Positions 42,366 to 52,298 of a DNA stretch of 64,000 nt are shown piece by piece. Source of the DNA: an uncultured Oscillospiraceae bacterium. Its GTDB lineage: Bacteria > Bacillota > Clostridia > Oscillospirales > Oscillospiraceae. The first letter of the stretch is position 1, and each line of letters begins with the position of its first letter. The stretch covers positions 1 to 64,000 of the forward strand of contig CANROC010000005.1 in NCBI GenBank assembly GCA_947632175.1, read 5' to 3'. The position numbers and the translations under genes were made by a program. Under the pieces are notes generated by a model that did not search any database, was not told the origin of the DNA, and saw only the letters and a list, made by a program, of their open reading frames with translations.

Positions 42366-43319
42366 ATGATAAAATATGTCTTACAAAGAATATTATACAT
42401 GTTTTTTGTATTTATGATCATCATGTTCATGTCCTTTGTCCTCATAAGGATGCTCCCCCTGCCCGCGCTGGCTCCAAACGATCCCCACACGGAGATCTTG
42501 GAGATCCGCCGGGAGGCCCTGGGCTACAACAAGCCGTATCTGGAGCAGTTCTGGATCTTCATCAAGGGGATCGTCACCAAATGGGACTGGGGGACAAGTG
42601 AAAAGCTCTACATAGGGCGGGACGTCTGGAGCGTCTTCATGGAAAAGCTCCCGGCGACCATGATCGTGAACCTCTACTCCATTCTTTGGACCATCCCCGT
42701 GGGCATCGCCTTGGGCGTTTGGGCGGCCCTTAAAAAGAACACCTGGGTAGACTACACCATCTCCACCCTCACCATGGTGGTCATTTCGGTGCCCTCCTTC
42801 GTGTATGCTTTTATCATCCAGTATCTGCTGTGCTTCAAGCTTCGCTGGTTCCCGTTCGTGATGAAGGCCGGCACGGACTATTTCAGCTGGGCCATGTTCA
42901 AGTCCATCATCCCGCCGATTCTGGCGCTGAGCTTCGGCGTCATCGCCGGCTTCTGCCGCACGACCCGCGCGGAGCTGACGGAGGTTTTGACCTCCGAGTT
43001 CATGCTCTTAGCCCGGACCAAGGGCCTCACCAAGACCCAGGCCACGGTGCGCCACGCCCTCCGGAACTGTTTCGTGGTGGTGGTCCCCGGCATCTTCGGC
43101 GAGTTCATCGGCATCATCGGAGGCTCGCTGATTATCGAGAACATTTTCTCCATCCCCGGCGTGGGCGGACTGACACTGGCGGCCATTACGAATCTGGACT
43201 ACAATATCTTCATGCTGTCCACGTGCTTCTACACGGCCATCGGATTGGCGGCGGGGCTCGTGGTGGACATCAGCTACGGGTTTATCGATCCGCGCATCCG
43301 CATGGGCTCCAAGAAGTAA
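42366..43319 (+). CDS. oppB: Peptide ABC transporter permease OppB
   Basis: 317 residues, six membrane helices, BPD_transp_1 fold. It has the N-terminal YVLQRILYMFFVFMIIMFMSFVL and the EAA loop (EVLTSEFMLLARTKGLTKTQATVRHALRN) that docks to an ATPase. The C-terminal IENIFSIPGVGGLTLAAITNLDY is typical of DppB/OppB. Of normal family size, unlike the rest of the operon. The ATG follows TGGAGGTC. Confidence 0.95.
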   Translation: MIKYVLQRILYMFFVFMIIMFMSFVLIRMLPLPALAPNDPHTEILEIRREALGYNKPYLEQFWIFIKGIVTKWDWGTSEKLYIGRDVWSVFMEKLPATMIVNLYSILWTIPVGIALGVWAALKKNTWVDYTISTLTMVVISVPSFVYAFIIQYLLCFKLRWFPFVMKAGTDYFSWAMFKSIIPPILALSFGVIAGFCRTTRAELTEVLTSEFMLLARTKGLTKTQATVRHALRNCFVVVVPGIFGEFIGIIGGSLIIENIFSIPGVGGLTLAAITNLDYNIFMLSTCFYTAIGLAAGLVVDISYGFIDPRIRMGSKK

Positions 43320-43335
43320 GAAAGGGGGAGAAAAC

Positions 43336-44859
43336 ATGGAATACGAAAAAATTCCCGCCGAAAAATTCCGCTTCGTGCAGGAAAACGAAAAGCTCCACGA
43401 TACGGAGCTCCAGACCAAGGCCCGGGGCTTCTTCGCCGACGCCATGATCCGCTTCAGCAAAAACAAGTCCTCGGTCATCGCCACGTGGATCCTGCTGGGG
43501 CTGATGCTCTTCTCCATCCTGTCGCCCATCATCTCGTCTTACAGCATCTGGGAACGGGACCGTATCTACCTGAACTACGAGCCCTATGTGCCCAGTATCG
43601 CGAAAAAAGGGTTGGGCTTTTTGGACGGCGCCAGGACTTTCAGCAACCAGAACGAGGCGTCCATGAACTATTGGAAAGGCATCGCCCAGGAGACGGGCCT
43701 GGACCCCGTGATCCGGCAGGTCAACCAGTACGCGTACACCGTAAAGGAGCGCGGCAAGGAAGTCACAAAATACTCCTATGATCTGGAGGTCAATAACTAC
43801 TACGCGCTGGGTATTCTCTACCGTACCCTGACTTATGAGGAGTACGAGAAGATCCAGAACTGGCAAAATGAGACCGGCATTCAGGTCATCTTCCCCTATG
43901 TGGAGCAAAAGGACATCAACGGCATCACCGACAAGCCCAATATCTGGTACGCAGTGGACTCCAAGGGCGCGGCCAAGCCCGACAAGGAGGGGAATCTTGT
44001 CCCAGTGTACTCTACCCGTCAGGAGATCGCGGGGCCGGAGTACCACTCCATCCGCATCCCCAGCGACCCCGGCAATTACATCTACGCCTACCAGAAGTCC
44101 GGCTCTCTGCAGTGCCGCATCCTCTACTACAACTACTATATCTACATGAACGGGCATGAGCCCAGCTATATCTTCGGCACCAACTCCGGCGGGCAGGACA
44201 TCTTCTGCGGCATCGGCGTGGGCGCCCGGTTCTCCATCCTCTTCGCCATTCTGGTCTCCGCCATCAACCTGACCATCGGCGCGTTCTACGGCGCTGTGGA
44301 GGGCTATTACGGCGGATGGGTCGATATGCTCCTGGAGCGTATCTCCGATATCCTCTCCGGCGTGCCCTTCGTGGTGGTCACGACCCTCTTCCAGCTGCAT
44401 CTGGCCAAGAAGGTGGGCATCGTGCCATCGTTCCTGTTCGCTTTCGTCCTAACGGGGTGGATCGGCATGGCCGCGCTGACGCGGCGGCAGTTCTACCGCT
44501 TCAAGGGCCAGGAGTTCATCCTGGCGGCCAGGACGTTGGGCGCTTCGGATAAGCGGCTCATGTTCAAGCACATCTTCCCCAACGGCATCGGCTCCATCAT
44601 CACCAGCTGCGCCCTGGTCATCCCCGGCGTCATCAGCTCCGAGACGAGCATGACGTACCTGGGCATCGTGGACCTGAGCTCCTTCGCCGGCACCACCATC
44701 GGCACGCTCTTAAGCCAGGGCAACGCAGTGGTGACTACCGCGCCCCACGCCGTCCTGTTCCCCAGCATCTTCCTGGGACTGCTGATGATTTGCTTCAACC
44801 TCTTCGGCAACGGCCTGAGAGACGCCTTTAACCCGACGACAAGGGGGATCGATGACTGA
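43336..44859 (+). CDS. oppC: Peptide ABC transporter permease OppC with large external insert
   Basis: 507 residues, against about 290-310 usual. TM1 (about 46-68) is followed by roughly 210 residues outside the membrane (about 70-275, Tyr/Asn/Lys-rich). The standard OppC core then begins with IFGTNSGGQDIFCGIGVGARFS. The EAA loop (RRQFYRFKGQEFILAARTLGASDKRLMFKHIFPN) is intact. In ordinary OppC the segment between TM1 and this motif is about 40 residues. The ATG follows AAAGGGGGAG; the stop overlaps oppD by one base. Confidence 0.9.
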   Translation: MEYEKIPAEKFRFVQENEKLHDTELQTKARGFFADAMIRFSKNKSSVIATWILLGLMLFSILSPIISSYSIWERDRIYLNYEPYVPSIAKKGLGFLDGARTFSNQNEASMNYWKGIAQETGLDPVIRQVNQYAYTVKERGKEVTKYSYDLEVNNYYALGILYRTLTYEEYEKIQNWQNETGIQVIFPYVEQKDINGITDKPNIWYAVDSKGAAKPDKEGNLVPVYSTRQEIAGPEYHSIRIPSDPGNYIYAYQKSGSLQCRILYYNYYIYMNGHEPSYIFGTNSGGQDIFCGIGVGARFSILFAILVSAINLTIGAFYGAVEGYYGGWVDMLLERISDILSGVPFVVVTTLFQLHLAKKVGIVPSFLFAFVLTGWIGMAALTRRQFYRFKGQEFILAARTLGASDKRLMFKHIFPNGIGSIITSCALVIPGVISSETSMTYLGIVDLSSFAGTTIGTLLSQGNAVVTTAPHAVLFPSIFLGLLMICFNLFGNGLRDAFNPTTRGIDD

Positions 44860-47009
44860 TGGAAAACAAATTACAGGTAAGAAATCTTCGGATCTCCTTC
44901 CGCACCTCCAACGGCAAGGTCCAGGCCGTCCGGGGCATCGACTTTGACCTGGCCAAGGGCGAGACGCTGGCCATCGTGGGCGAGTCCGGCTCCGGCAAGT
45001 CCGTCACCAGCCGCGCCATTCTCGGCATCCTGGCGGGCAACGCCATCGTCGAGTCCGGCGAGATCATCTACGACGGGCAGGACCTGCTGAAAATCAGCGA
45101 GGAGGACTTCCACAAGATCCGCGGCGACAAAATCGCCATGATCTTCCAGGACCCCATGTCCAGCCTCAACCCCATCGTCCGCATCGGCCGGCAGCTGACG
45201 GAGGCCATGCTCCTCAAGGGCAAGATCCGCCAGAGGGAGAGCCGGAAGGCCTTCAACACATACCTGGAGCACCTCTCCAAGGCCATGGCGGAGTCCGCCG
45301 GGACCCCCGAGGAGGCCGCCCGGGCGCCGGTGAGCTGCAAGAATTTCGACAGGTTCGAGTTCAAGCACATCGAGCTGGAGGCCGCCTACAACGCCGCCCA
45401 CGAGGCCGCCCAGGAGGCCGCCGAGGACATCGACAAGATCGCCTTTGAGCTGGAGAAAAACTCCGTGGGCAAGGACGCCGGCGACCGCATCGGCGACATC
45501 GCCCGCCAGGCCAGGGAGTCCGTGAACACCTACGTGGTGCCCGAGGCCAAAAAGGCCGAGATCGACGGCCTTGCCGGGAAGCTCACGTCGGATTTCCGCC
45601 GCAAGGACTATAAGGCGGTTTTGGAGGATCTCTACGCCATCCGCGCCATTCTCGGCGAGGCCATCGGCAAGCCGGTGCCCAATTTCTTCCGCATGGGCTA
45701 CTACGTGACCTACTCCGACAAGCCCCTGCCGGACATGCCGGTGGACGAGCTCAACGACTTCCTCAAGAAGTATCTGGACGACAACTTCATGCTGGCGTTC
45801 ATCAAGGACGCGGAGCGGGCGCTGAAATACTCCGCCAAGCGCAGTCAGGACAACATGCGCGCGGCGGTGGAGGCCCTGCGCGCCGCCGCGCCGGTGTACG
45901 CCAAGGAGGAGCTGGACAGCCGCGAGTGCCATGACACCATGAAGAAGCTGGACGCGGCCATCAAGGCCACCATCGATCCCCTGGCGATCACCAAGGATTC
46001 GCTGAGCTACACCTTCACCTCCAGCCTCAAGTCCGAGATCGACAACTACTTCCACGGCAAGAAGGCCAACGTGAGGGTCATGCGCAAATACAACAGCGAA
46101 AAGCGCAAGTACGACGCCAAGGTCGCCCGGGGCAAGAAGCCCGGCTTCGAGCTGGCGGACGCGGCGGTGACGGATCTGGAGCTCATCAAGTCCAACATCG
46201 CCCACCTCATCGACCGGCTGGTGGAGCACTACCAGGACATCCTCAAGGCCGGCGACACCAGGGATTACGACGCGGAGACCGTGGGCGTCATCGACTACCT
46301 CAAGGCCTGCGCCTCCGGCGTGGTGGCCAAGGTCACCCGCCAGATCGCCAAGCACCGGGCCATCAAGCTCATGGAGGAGGTGGGCATCGCCGAGCCGCAC
46401 AAGCGCTACCGGCAGTACCCCTTCGAGTTCTCCGGCGGTATGCGGCAGAGGATCGTCATCGCCATTGCCCTGGCCGCCAACCCCGACATCCTCATCTGCG
46501 ACGAGCCCACCACGGCCCTGGACGTGACCATCCAGAGCCAGATCCTGGAGCTCATCAACGAGCTCAAGGAGGAGCGCAAGCTCTCCGTCATCTTCATCAC
46601 CCACGACCTGGGCGTGGTGGCCAATATGGCCGACCGCGTGGCCGTCATGTACGCCGGGAAGATCGTGGAGTACGGCACCAGCGAGGACATCTTCTACCAC
46701 TCCGCGCACCCGTACACCTGGGCGCTCCTCAGCTCCATGCCGGACCTCGACACCAACGAGAAGCTGGCCGCCATCCCCGGCACGCCGCCCAACATGATCT
46801 ATCCGCCCAAGGGCGACGCCTTCGCGCCCCGGAACCAGTACGCCATGGCCATCGACTTCGAGCGCCAGCCGCCCATGTTCAAGATCACCGATACGCACTA
46901 CGCCGCCACGTGGCTCCTGCATCCCGATGCGCCCAAGGTGGATCCGCCCAAGGCCGTCACGGACAGGATCGCCAGAATGAACGCAAGGAGGGCAAGCAAG
47001 GATGAATAA
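44859..47009 (+). CDS. oppD: Peptide ABC transporter ATPase OppD with 370-residue helical insert
   Basis: 716 residues, against about 330 usual. Walker A GESGSGKS (41-48) and Q-loop [12 protein letters not shown] (about 94-105) are in place. The signature FSGGMRQRI is at about 524-532, about 430 residues after the Q-loop glutamine instead of about 65. The intervening segment (about 125-495) is charged and Ala/Lys/Glu-rich, probably all helical. Walker [13 protein letters not shown], switch His FITHDLG and the Opp C-terminal region ([30 protein letters not shown]) follow. All catalytic motifs are intact. Confidence 0.92.
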   Translation: MENKLQVRNLRISFRTSNGKVQAVRGIDFDLAKGETLAIVGESGSGKSVTSRAILGILAGNAIVESGEIIYDGQDLLKISEEDFHKIRGDKIAMIFQDPMSSLNPIVRIGRQLTEAMLLKGKIRQRESRKAFNTYLEHLSKAMAESAGTPEEAARAPVSCKNFDRFEFKHIELEAAYNAAHEAAQEAAEDIDKIAFELEKNSVGKDAGDRIGDIARQARESVNTYVVPEAKKAEIDGLAGKLTSDFRRKDYKAVLEDLYAIRAILGEAIGKPVPNFFRMGYYVTYSDKPLPDMPVDELNDFLKKYLDDNFMLAFIKDAERALKYSAKRSQDNMRAAVEALRAAAPVYAKEELDSRECHDTMKKLDAAIKATIDPLAITKDSLSYTFTSSLKSEIDNYFHGKKANVRVMRKYNSEKRKYDAKVARGKKPGFELADAAVTDLELIKSNIAHLIDRLVEHYQDILKAGDTRDYDAETVGVIDYLKACASGVVAKVTRQIAKHRAIKLMEEVGIAEPHKRYRQYPFEFSGGMRQRIVIAIALAANPDILICDEPTTALDVTIQSQILELINELKEERKLSVIFITHDLGVVANMADRVAVMYAGKIVEYGTSEDIFYHSAHPYTWALLSSMPDLDTNEKLAAIPGTPPNMIYPPKGDAFAPRNQYAMAIDFERQPPMFKITDTHYAATWLLHPDAPKVDPPKAVTDRIARMNARRASKDE

Positions 47010-48156
47010 TCAGGAGACATTGCTTCGGGTCGAGCATCTTTGCCAATACTTCAAGGCGGGGAGCTTCGTGACCAAGGCCGTGGACGATGTGAGCTTCGAC
47101 ATCAAGAAAGGCGAGGTCTTCGGCCTCGTGGGCGAGTCCGGCTGCGGCAAGACCACCACCGGGCGGTCCATCATCAAGCTCTACAACATCACCTCCGGCG
47201 ACGTCTACTTCAAGGGCGTGCGCATCTGCGCCGGCACCCAGAAGCTCAAGGAGGAGCTGAAGGCCTGCAAGGACCCGGCCCGGGCCCAGGAGCTGAGAAA
47301 GCAGATCGCGGACGCGAAAAACGACCAGAAAAACTGCGACAAGATGTACTCCCAGAAGCTTCAGGAGGAGACCCGCGCCAAGTACGAGCCCCTGATTGAG
47401 AAAGCCTCCGGCGAGGAGAAAGCCAAGCTCCAGGCGGAGTACAAGGACGCCATGCGCAAGGCCAGGAACACCCGTCTTGTCACACAGATCCAGATGATCT
47501 TCCAGGACCCCATCGCCTCTCTGGACCCCCGTATGACCGTCCGGGAGACCATTTCCGAGGGGCTTGTCATCCAGGGCGAGCGCAACAAGAAGGTCCTGGA
47601 CGAGAAGGTCTATGAGATGCTGGAGCTGGTGGGCCTGGTGCGGGAGCACGCCTCCCGGTATCCCCACGAGTTCTCCGGCGGCCAGCGCCAGAGGATCGGC
47701 GTGGCCCGGGCCATCATCATGAATCCGGACCTCATCATCGCCGACGAGCCCGTGTCCGCCCTGGACGTGTCCGTCCAGGCCCAGGTCATCAACCTTTTGA
47801 ACGAGCTGCGGGAGAAGTTTGGGCTCACCATCCTCTTCATCGCCCACGACCTTTCCGTGGTCAAGTACTTCTCCGACCGCATCGGCGTCATGTACTTCGG
47901 CAAGATGGTGGAGCTGGCGGACTCCGATGAGCTCTTCGCCCATCCCCTCCATCCCTACACGCGCTCCCTGCTGTCGGCCATCCCGTTGCCTGACCCCATC
48001 TACGAAAAGGCCCGGAAGCGCATCACGTATAACCCCCTGGCCGAGCATGATTACACCGAGGATAAGCCCAGCTTCCGGGAGGTCCGCCCCGGCCACTTCG
48101 TCCAGTGCAACGAGGCGGAGTACCGGAAGATCATGGAGAGCCTGAAGAGCGAATGA
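47002..48156 (+). CDS. oppF: Peptide ABC transporter ATPase OppF with coiled-coil insert
   Basis: 384 residues. Walker [11 protein letters not shown] (44-53). About 80 extra residues (about 76-156), highly charged and coiled-coil-like ([39 protein letters not shown]), sit between the first sheet and the Q-loop [12 protein letters not shown]. The signature [10 protein letters not shown], Walker [13 protein letters not shown] and FIAHDLSVV are normal. The start overlaps oppD by 8 nt behind AAGGAGGG. The insert is at nearly the same topological place as in OppD. Confidence 0.93.
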   Translation: MNNQETLLRVEHLCQYFKAGSFVTKAVDDVSFDIKKGEVFGLVGESGCGKTTTGRSIIKLYNITSGDVYFKGVRICAGTQKLKEELKACKDPARAQELRKQIADAKNDQKNCDKMYSQKLQEETRAKYEPLIEKASGEEKAKLQAEYKDAMRKARNTRLVTQIQMIFQDPIASLDPRMTVRETISEGLVIQGERNKKVLDEKVYEMLELVGLVREHASRYPHEFSGGQRQRIGVARAIIMNPDLIIADEPVSALDVSVQAQVINLLNELREKFGLTILFIAHDLSVVKYFSDRIGVMYFGKMVELADSDELFAHPLHPYTRSLLSAIPLPDPIYEKARKRITYNPLAEHDYTEDKPSFREVRPGHFVQCNEAEYRKIMESLKSE

Positions 48157-48539
48157 GCGAGAAGAAAAAGGACCTCCTTGCGAATCTCCTTTTCGGCGCC
48201 GTCATCGCCGCCGCCGTGTTCGCCCTGAACATGAGCCGCGACTACGAGGTGACCCGGTGCGTCTGCGACGGGCTCTTCGTGGCGGCCGTCATGCTCCTGG
48301 GCATCGGCGGCATCAGGGCCGTCCGCAACAAGGGCGCCTTCGACGTCATGGGCTACGGTGTGAAAAACGCGCTGGAGACAGCCATTCCCCTGCTGCGTCA
48401 CGGCAATGAAAAGGAGACGATCGACGACTACCGGGAGCGCAAGACCGAGGCCCGCAAGGGCTCCCGCGGCATCCTCCTGGCCGGCGCCGTCTACTTTGTC
48501 CTCTCCCTCGCCGCGCTGGCGCTCTACTACATCCTCTGA
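48153..48539 (+). CDS. Small membrane protein at the end of the Opp operon
   Basis: 128 residues with three hydrophobic segments (about 9-24, 37-53 and 107-127) and a charged cytosolic loop with [22 protein letters not shown]. It overlaps the oppF stop (ATGA), so it is cotranslated with the transporter. It resembles the DUF3899-type membrane proteins found after opp genes in other Clostridia, from memory and unconfirmed. A role in the transporter is inferred from position only. Confidence 0.7.
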   Translation: MSEKKKDLLANLLFGAVIAAAVFALNMSRDYEVTRCVCDGLFVAAVMLLGIGGIRAVRNKGAFDVMGYGVKNALETAIPLLRHGNEKETIDDYRERKTEARKGSRGILLAGAVYFVLSLAALALYYIL

Positions 48540-48550
48540 CCCATTCCAAT

Positions 48551-48589
48551 AAACACCGCCCTGGCGCCAAAAGCGCTCGGGCGGTGTTT
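48551..48589 (+). terminator. Terminator of the Opp operon
   Basis: AAACACCGCCC (48551-48561) pairs with GGGCGGTGTTT (48579-48589), with an inner GGCGC/GCGCT partial stem, followed by TTTGCG. Confidence 0.85.
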
Positions 48590-48614
48590 TGCGTTAATTC
48601 TACTTAAAAAGTAC

Positions 48615-48643
48615 TTGACAAATCGTTTGATTTGTGGTATAAT
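48615..48643 (+). promoter_or_regulatory. Solo promoter with spacer palindrome, site 2
   Basis: TTGACA (48615-48620), a 17-nt spacer, TATAAT (48638-48643). The spacer palindrome reads ACAAATCGTTTGATTTGT. It leads straight into the MITE-like element; the next gene is on the opposite strand. Confidence 0.8.
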
Positions 48644-48902
48644 ACTAATATCTATTTAAAAGGAGACACCGAGCGGCGAGGATTTTTCGCGAAAGGCTTG
48701 GAAGACGCCGCAGGGAATACCCTTTGGTATTTCCAAGGCGACTGACGCACCGGGGGTCCCCGGCGGGCAAAGCCCGCTGGGGAGAGGAGGAGCCGAGCCA
48801 GCGCCTGAGGGCGACCAAAGGGAGCCCGAGGTAAAGCGGCTCGAGCGACGACGATGCGAAAAAGACCGTCGCGAATGGCTTCTTTTAATTAGATATTAGT
48901 AT
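48642..48902. mobile_element. MITE-like element, copy 1 (261 nt)
   Basis: Ends are inverted repeats (ATACTAATATCTA and TAGATATTAGTAT, continuing imperfectly inward to about 30 nt), with TA at both junctions. It shares its ends and the ACCGAGCGGCGAGGATTTTTCGCG and GGAATACCCTTTGGTATTTCC blocks with copy 2, in opposite orientation. It has about 100 extra GC-rich nucleotides. No coding capacity. Confidence 0.82.
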
Positions 48903-48929
48903 AATCGCTTATCCGGGGCGGCGAGGGAT

Positions 48930-50381
48930 TCAGGACCGGGTTTTCCAGGTGGTGCCGGTGGGGGTGTCGGTGAGCTCGATGCCTCGGGCGCGGAGGTCAT
49001 CGCGGATGCGGTCGGCCTCGGCGAAGTTTTTGGCCTTCTTGGCCTCGGCGCGGCGGAGGACCAGAGCGTCGATGGCGGGGTCGCCCTCGCCGGTGACGGT
49101 GAAGCCGGAGGCGTCCGTGGAGGCGGCGGCTTTGGCGTCCTCGGCGCGCTTGGCGGCGGCCTTTTTGGTGAGGTCCAGGCCCAGGACACGGTCGAAATCG
49201 TCCAGGACGGCCAGCTTCGTGGCGTCGTTTGCGGGGAGCTTCAGGGCGTCGTAGACGGCGGTGATGCCCAGGGACGTGTTGAGGTCGTTGCCCACGGCTT
49301 GCAGGAATTTCTCCCGCTGGGCCTTGAGAACCGCCTCGTCCACCGGGCCGTCGCCGGGTTTGAGGGCCGCCGCGCGGGCGATGAGCTTGCGGTAAGCGCC
49401 CTGGGCGTTGTCCAGGTTCTCCCAGGTGAACACCAGGGCCTTGCGGTAGTGGCTCTGGAGGCAGAAGAAGCGGTAGCTCAGGGGGTCGTAGCCCTCCTCC
49501 TCCAGGGTGGTGAGGATCAGGGCCTTGCCCTTGGACTTGCTCATCTTCCCCTCCGGCGTCACCAGATGGTGGACGTGGAACCACTGGGGGCACCAGGGGT
49601 GGCCCAGGTAGCTCTCGGACTGGGCGATCTCGTTGGTGTGGTGGGGGAAAGCGTTGTCGATGCCGCCGCAGTGGAGGTCCAGGTACTCGCCGTTATATTT
49701 GAGGGAGATGGCGCTGCACTCGATGTGCCAGCCGGGGTAGCCCACGCCCCAGGGGGAGTCCCACTTGAGGGCCTGGTCCTCGAATTTGGATTTGGTGAAC
49801 CAGAGGACGAAGTCGTTTTTGTTCCGCTTGTTCCCGTCCTCCTCCACGCCCTCCCGGACGCCCACCTGAAGGTCGGATTCGTCGTGGTCGAAGAAGATGT
49901 GGTAACGCCGGAGCTTGGAGGTGTCGAAGTAGACGTTGCCGCCGGCCACATAGGCGTACCCCTTGTCCAGAAGGCCCTGGACCATCTCGATGAACTCCGG
50001 GATGAGGCCCGTGGCGGGCTGGACCGTGTCCGGGGTCTTGATGTTCAGCTTCCGGCAGTCGGCAAAAAAGGCGTCGGTATAAAATTGCGCGATCTCCATG
50101 ACGGACTTGTGCTCGCGTTTGGCGCCCATGAGCATCTTGTCCTCGCCGGTGTCGGCGTCGGAGCTCAAATGACCCACGTCGGTGATGTTCATGACGCGGT
50201 TGACCTCCAAGCCCTCGTAGCGGAGGAGCTTTTCCAGCACGTCCTCCATGATGTAGCTGCGGAGGTTCCCGATGTGGGCGAAGTGGTAGACCGTGGGGCC
50301 GCAGGTGTACATCTCCACGCGGCCGGGAGTGTGGGTCACGAAGGGGGCCTTTTTGTGGGTGGCGGAATTGTAGAGGTACAT
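48930..50381 (-). CDS. cysS: Cysteinyl-tRNA synthetase
   Basis: 483-residue class I synthetase. Zinc and signature residues: [19 protein letters not shown] (HIGH variant HIGN), [36 protein letters not shown], and KMSKS in EGKMSKSKG. The C-terminal anticodon-binding region holds an Ala/Lys-rich insert ([21 protein letters not shown]). The ATG follows AAGGAGAACTGAC one base after cysE. Cotranscribed with cysE behind a T-box. Confidence 0.96.
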   Translation of the reverse strand: MYLYNSATHKKAPFVTHTPGRVEMYTCGPTVYHFAHIGNLRSYIMEDVLEKLLRYEGLEVNRVMNITDVGHLSSDADTGEDKMLMGAKREHKSVMEIAQFYTDAFFADCRKLNIKTPDTVQPATGLIPEFIEMVQGLLDKGYAYVAGGNVYFDTSKLRRYHIFFDHDESDLQVGVREGVEEDGNKRNKNDFVLWFTKSKFEDQALKWDSPWGVGYPGWHIECSAISLKYNGEYLDLHCGGIDNAFPHHTNEIAQSESYLGHPWCPQWFHVHHLVTPEGKMSKSKGKALILTTLEEEGYDPLSYRFFCLQSHYRKALVFTWENLDNAQGAYRKLIARAAALKPGDGPVDEAVLKAQREKFLQAVGNDLNTSLGITAVYDALKLPANDATKLAVLDDFDRVLGLDLTKKAAAKRAEDAKAAASTDASGFTVTGEGDPAIDALVLRRAEAKKAKNFAEADRIRDDLRARGIELTDTPTGTTWKTRS

Positions 50382-50382
50382 G

Positions 50383-51024
50383 TCAGTTCTCCTTCTCTTT
50401 CAGCTTTTGTTCCAGCTCATAAACGCGGTCGCGCAGGGCGCACAGCTCGGCCTTCACCGGGTCCGTGACGCTGACCTGGTCCACGTCTCCGGCGAAGTTC
50501 ACGCGCTCGCCGGCGATGCGCACCACACGGGCGGGGACGCCCACGGCGGTGGAGTCCGGCGGCACGGCGGAGAGGACCACCGCGCCGGCGGCGACGCGGG
50601 CGTTGTCTCCCACGGTGAAAGGGCCCAGGACCTTGGCCCCCGCGCCGATGAGGACGTTGTTGCCGATGGTGGGGTGGCGCTTGCCCTGCTCCTTGCCGGT
50701 GCCGCCCAGGGTGACGCCCTGGTAGAGGAGCACGTCGTCGCCGATCTCGGTAGTCTCGCCGATGACGATGCCGGAGCCGTGGTCGATGACGAGCCGGCGG
50801 CCGATGACGGCGCCGGGGTGGATCTCGATGCCGGTGCGGCGCTTGGCATGCTCAGAGATCATCCGCGCCAGAAGCGTGTGGCCGTGGGTCCACCAGAAGT
50901 GAGCGCGGCGGTAGGCCCGCTCGGCCCGGGGGCCGGGGTAGACCAGCAGGATCTCAAGGGCGGACCGGGCCGCCGGGTCCCGGGCCTTGTAGGCCCGGAC
51001 CGTCTCGCGGGTTTTGTCAAACAT
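50383..51024 (-). CDS. cysE: Serine O-acetyltransferase
   Basis: 213 residues; makes O-acetylserine, the carbon skeleton for cysteine. Left-handed beta-helix hexapeptide repeats (IHPGAVIGRRLVIDHGSGIVIGETTEIGDDVLLYQGVTLGGTG) and the catalytic HG-x-G loop are present, with a coiled-coil C-terminus (RDRVYELEQKLKEKE). The start at 51024 (AAAGGA upstream) is the first after the T-box terminator; longer in-frame options lie inside the riboswitch. Pairing with cysS puts cysteine synthesis and charging under one signal. Confidence 0.95.
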   Translation of the reverse strand: MFDKTRETVRAYKARDPAARSALEILLVYPGPRAERAYRRAHFWWTHGHTLLARMISEHAKRRTGIEIHPGAVIGRRLVIDHGSGIVIGETTEIGDDVLLYQGVTLGGTGKEQGKRHPTIGNNVLIGAGAKVLGPFTVGDNARVAAGAVVLSAVPPDSTAVGVPARVVRIAGERVNFAGDVDQVSVTDPVKAELCALRDRVYELEQKLKEKEN

Positions 51025-51049
51025 AGATGGTTCCTTTCCGGGAGAAATA

Positions 51050-51298
51050 AAAACGCCTCCCACAGGCTTATGCCCATAGGAGGCGCGAAAGCGCGGTTCC
51101 ACTCCCGTTTATCGCTCGCCGGTGGCGGTCCACCGGTCCTCGCCTTAACGCGGCGCACGGAGGGCCATTTCCTGCCCTCCCGCTCCCGGGCGCACTTCCC
51201 GCCGGTTCCCGTGAGGCGCGCTCTCAGCCATGGCGCGCCCTCTCTGGCACTTCCCCGCCGGTACTCTTCCCGTTCAACGCGGTATTTCATCGTATGAC
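51050..51298 (-). ncRNA. T-box riboswitch, cysteine type
   Basis: The T-box core GTGGAACCGCG lies on the minus strand at 51102-51092. The downstream terminator stem GCCTCC..GGAGGC (51084-51055) runs into GTTTTTATTT. Upstream is a GC-rich stem I with an AGTA bulge and, in a GGCGGGAAG-TGC context, a TGC triplet at 51194-51192 that fits a Cys specifier. Uncharged tRNA-Cys should stabilise the antiterminator and switch on cysE-cysS. Confidence 0.92.
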
Positions 51299-51327
51299 AG
51301 TGTAGCAGATGAGGTGACGTTCGTCAA
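51299..51327 (-). promoter_or_regulatory. Sigma-A promoter for the T-box cysE-cysS unit
   Basis: Minus strand: TTGACG (51327-51322), a 17-nt spacer, TACACT (51304-51299), directly before the T-box stem I. Confidence 0.83.
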
Positions 51328-51370
51328 GAGGTTTTCTGAGGCGTTCGCCCGTGTGGATTGCGGGGAGCTG

Positions 51371-51715
51371 TCAACAGCCTGGAAACTCGCTGATCACACG
51401 GATTTTCCCAACGATATGCCGGTTAAATTCCTCCAATCGTTCCGCCGGGATCCAGAGCTCCTTATGACGCGCATCGCCGGCCTGATGGATCTCAAATTGC
51501 CCGCAATAAGGCTCATCCACCTCGAAGCTTGTCACATACCCCTTATGGTCGTCGTTATACTTTACATTCCACCCCAACGCGATCTCCTCCGCGTATTGCC
51601 GGGTAAGAACGGGATAAAAGATGGGCTGCTCAGGCAATCTGGGCGGAAATCTGCTGAAACCGCTTTCCTCTATGAGCTTTAATTCTTTTGTGCCAACAGG
51701 TCTATATAAAACCAT
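51371..51715 (-). CDS. Conserved small protein (possible ADP-ribosylation/crystallin J1-like)
   Basis: 114 residues starting MVLYRPVGTKELKLIEESGF, followed by FPPRLPEQPIFYPVLTRQYAEEIALGWNVKY and ELWIPAERLEEFNRHIVGKIRV. I have seen this pattern annotated as ADP-ribosylation/crystallin J1-like, from memory; no catalytic residues can be named. The ATG follows GGAGGAGCTGGCGGA, 37 nt after pgsA, so it is likely the last gene of rimO-pgsA. It is slightly more A+T-rich than its neighbours. Confidence 0.6.
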   Translation of the reverse strand: MVLYRPVGTKELKLIEESGFSRFPPRLPEQPIFYPVLTRQYAEEIALGWNVKYNDDHKGYVTSFEVDEPYCGQFEIHQAGDARHKELWIPAERLEEFNRHIVGKIRVISEFPGC

Positions 51716-51752
51716 TCCGCCAGCTCCTCCAAAAATCCCGGCAAGCGCCCCT

Positions 51753-52295
51753 TTATATCTTCTCCTTCACCAGCACCGAGCCGTTTTTGGCGAAGTATTC
51801 GACGCCTGAGACGACGGTGGTGACGAGGATGACGATCCACATGAGGGTGTTGACGGTGAAGGAGCCGATGAGGGCGAAGTCGGCGACCTTCGGGACCATC
51901 ATGACGCACAGGCCCACCATGGTGCAGGCGGTCTTGATCTTGCCGCTCCAGCCGGCGGCCATGACGATGCCCTCGGAGGCGGCCACCATGCGAAGACCGG
52001 AGACGGCCAGCTCACGGGCGATGACCACCATGCAGACCCAGGCGGGCATCCGCCCCTCCTGCACGTAGATCACCATGGCGGAGAGGACCAGGAGCTTGTC
52101 GGCCAGGGGGTCCATGAACTTGCCGAAGTTGGTGACGAGGCCCTTGGAGCGGGCGATCCTGCCGTCCACAAAATCGGTGAGGGAGGCCACGATGAAGATG
52201 GCCAGCGCCGCGTACCTGTTCCACAGCAGGAGCACCGCCATGAAGACGGGGACTAAAAGCATCCGCAGGACAGTGAGTTTGTTGGGTAGATTCAT
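51753..52295 (-). CDS. pgsA: CDP-diacylglycerol-glycerol-3-phosphate 3-phosphatidyltransferase
   Basis: 180-residue CDP-alcohol phosphatidyltransferase with the family motif DGRIARSKGLVTNFGKFMDPLADK (D-G-x2-A-R-x8-G-x3-D-x3-D). It makes phosphatidylglycerol phosphate, the first committed step to PG and cardiolipin. Three bases after rimO. The rimO-pgsA-(cinA)-recA neighbourhood is common in Firmicutes; here recX-recA lie just upstream and cinA is missing. Confidence 0.95.
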   Translation of the reverse strand: MNLPNKLTVLRMLLVPVFMAVLLLWNRYAALAIFIVASLTDFVDGRIARSKGLVTNFGKFMDPLADKLLVLSAMVIYVQEGRMPAWVCMVVIARELAVSGLRMVAASEGIVMAAGWSGKIKTACTMVGLCVMMVPKVADFALIGSFTVNTLMWIVILVTTVVSGVEYFAKNGSVLVKEKI

Positions 52296-52298
52296 AGT

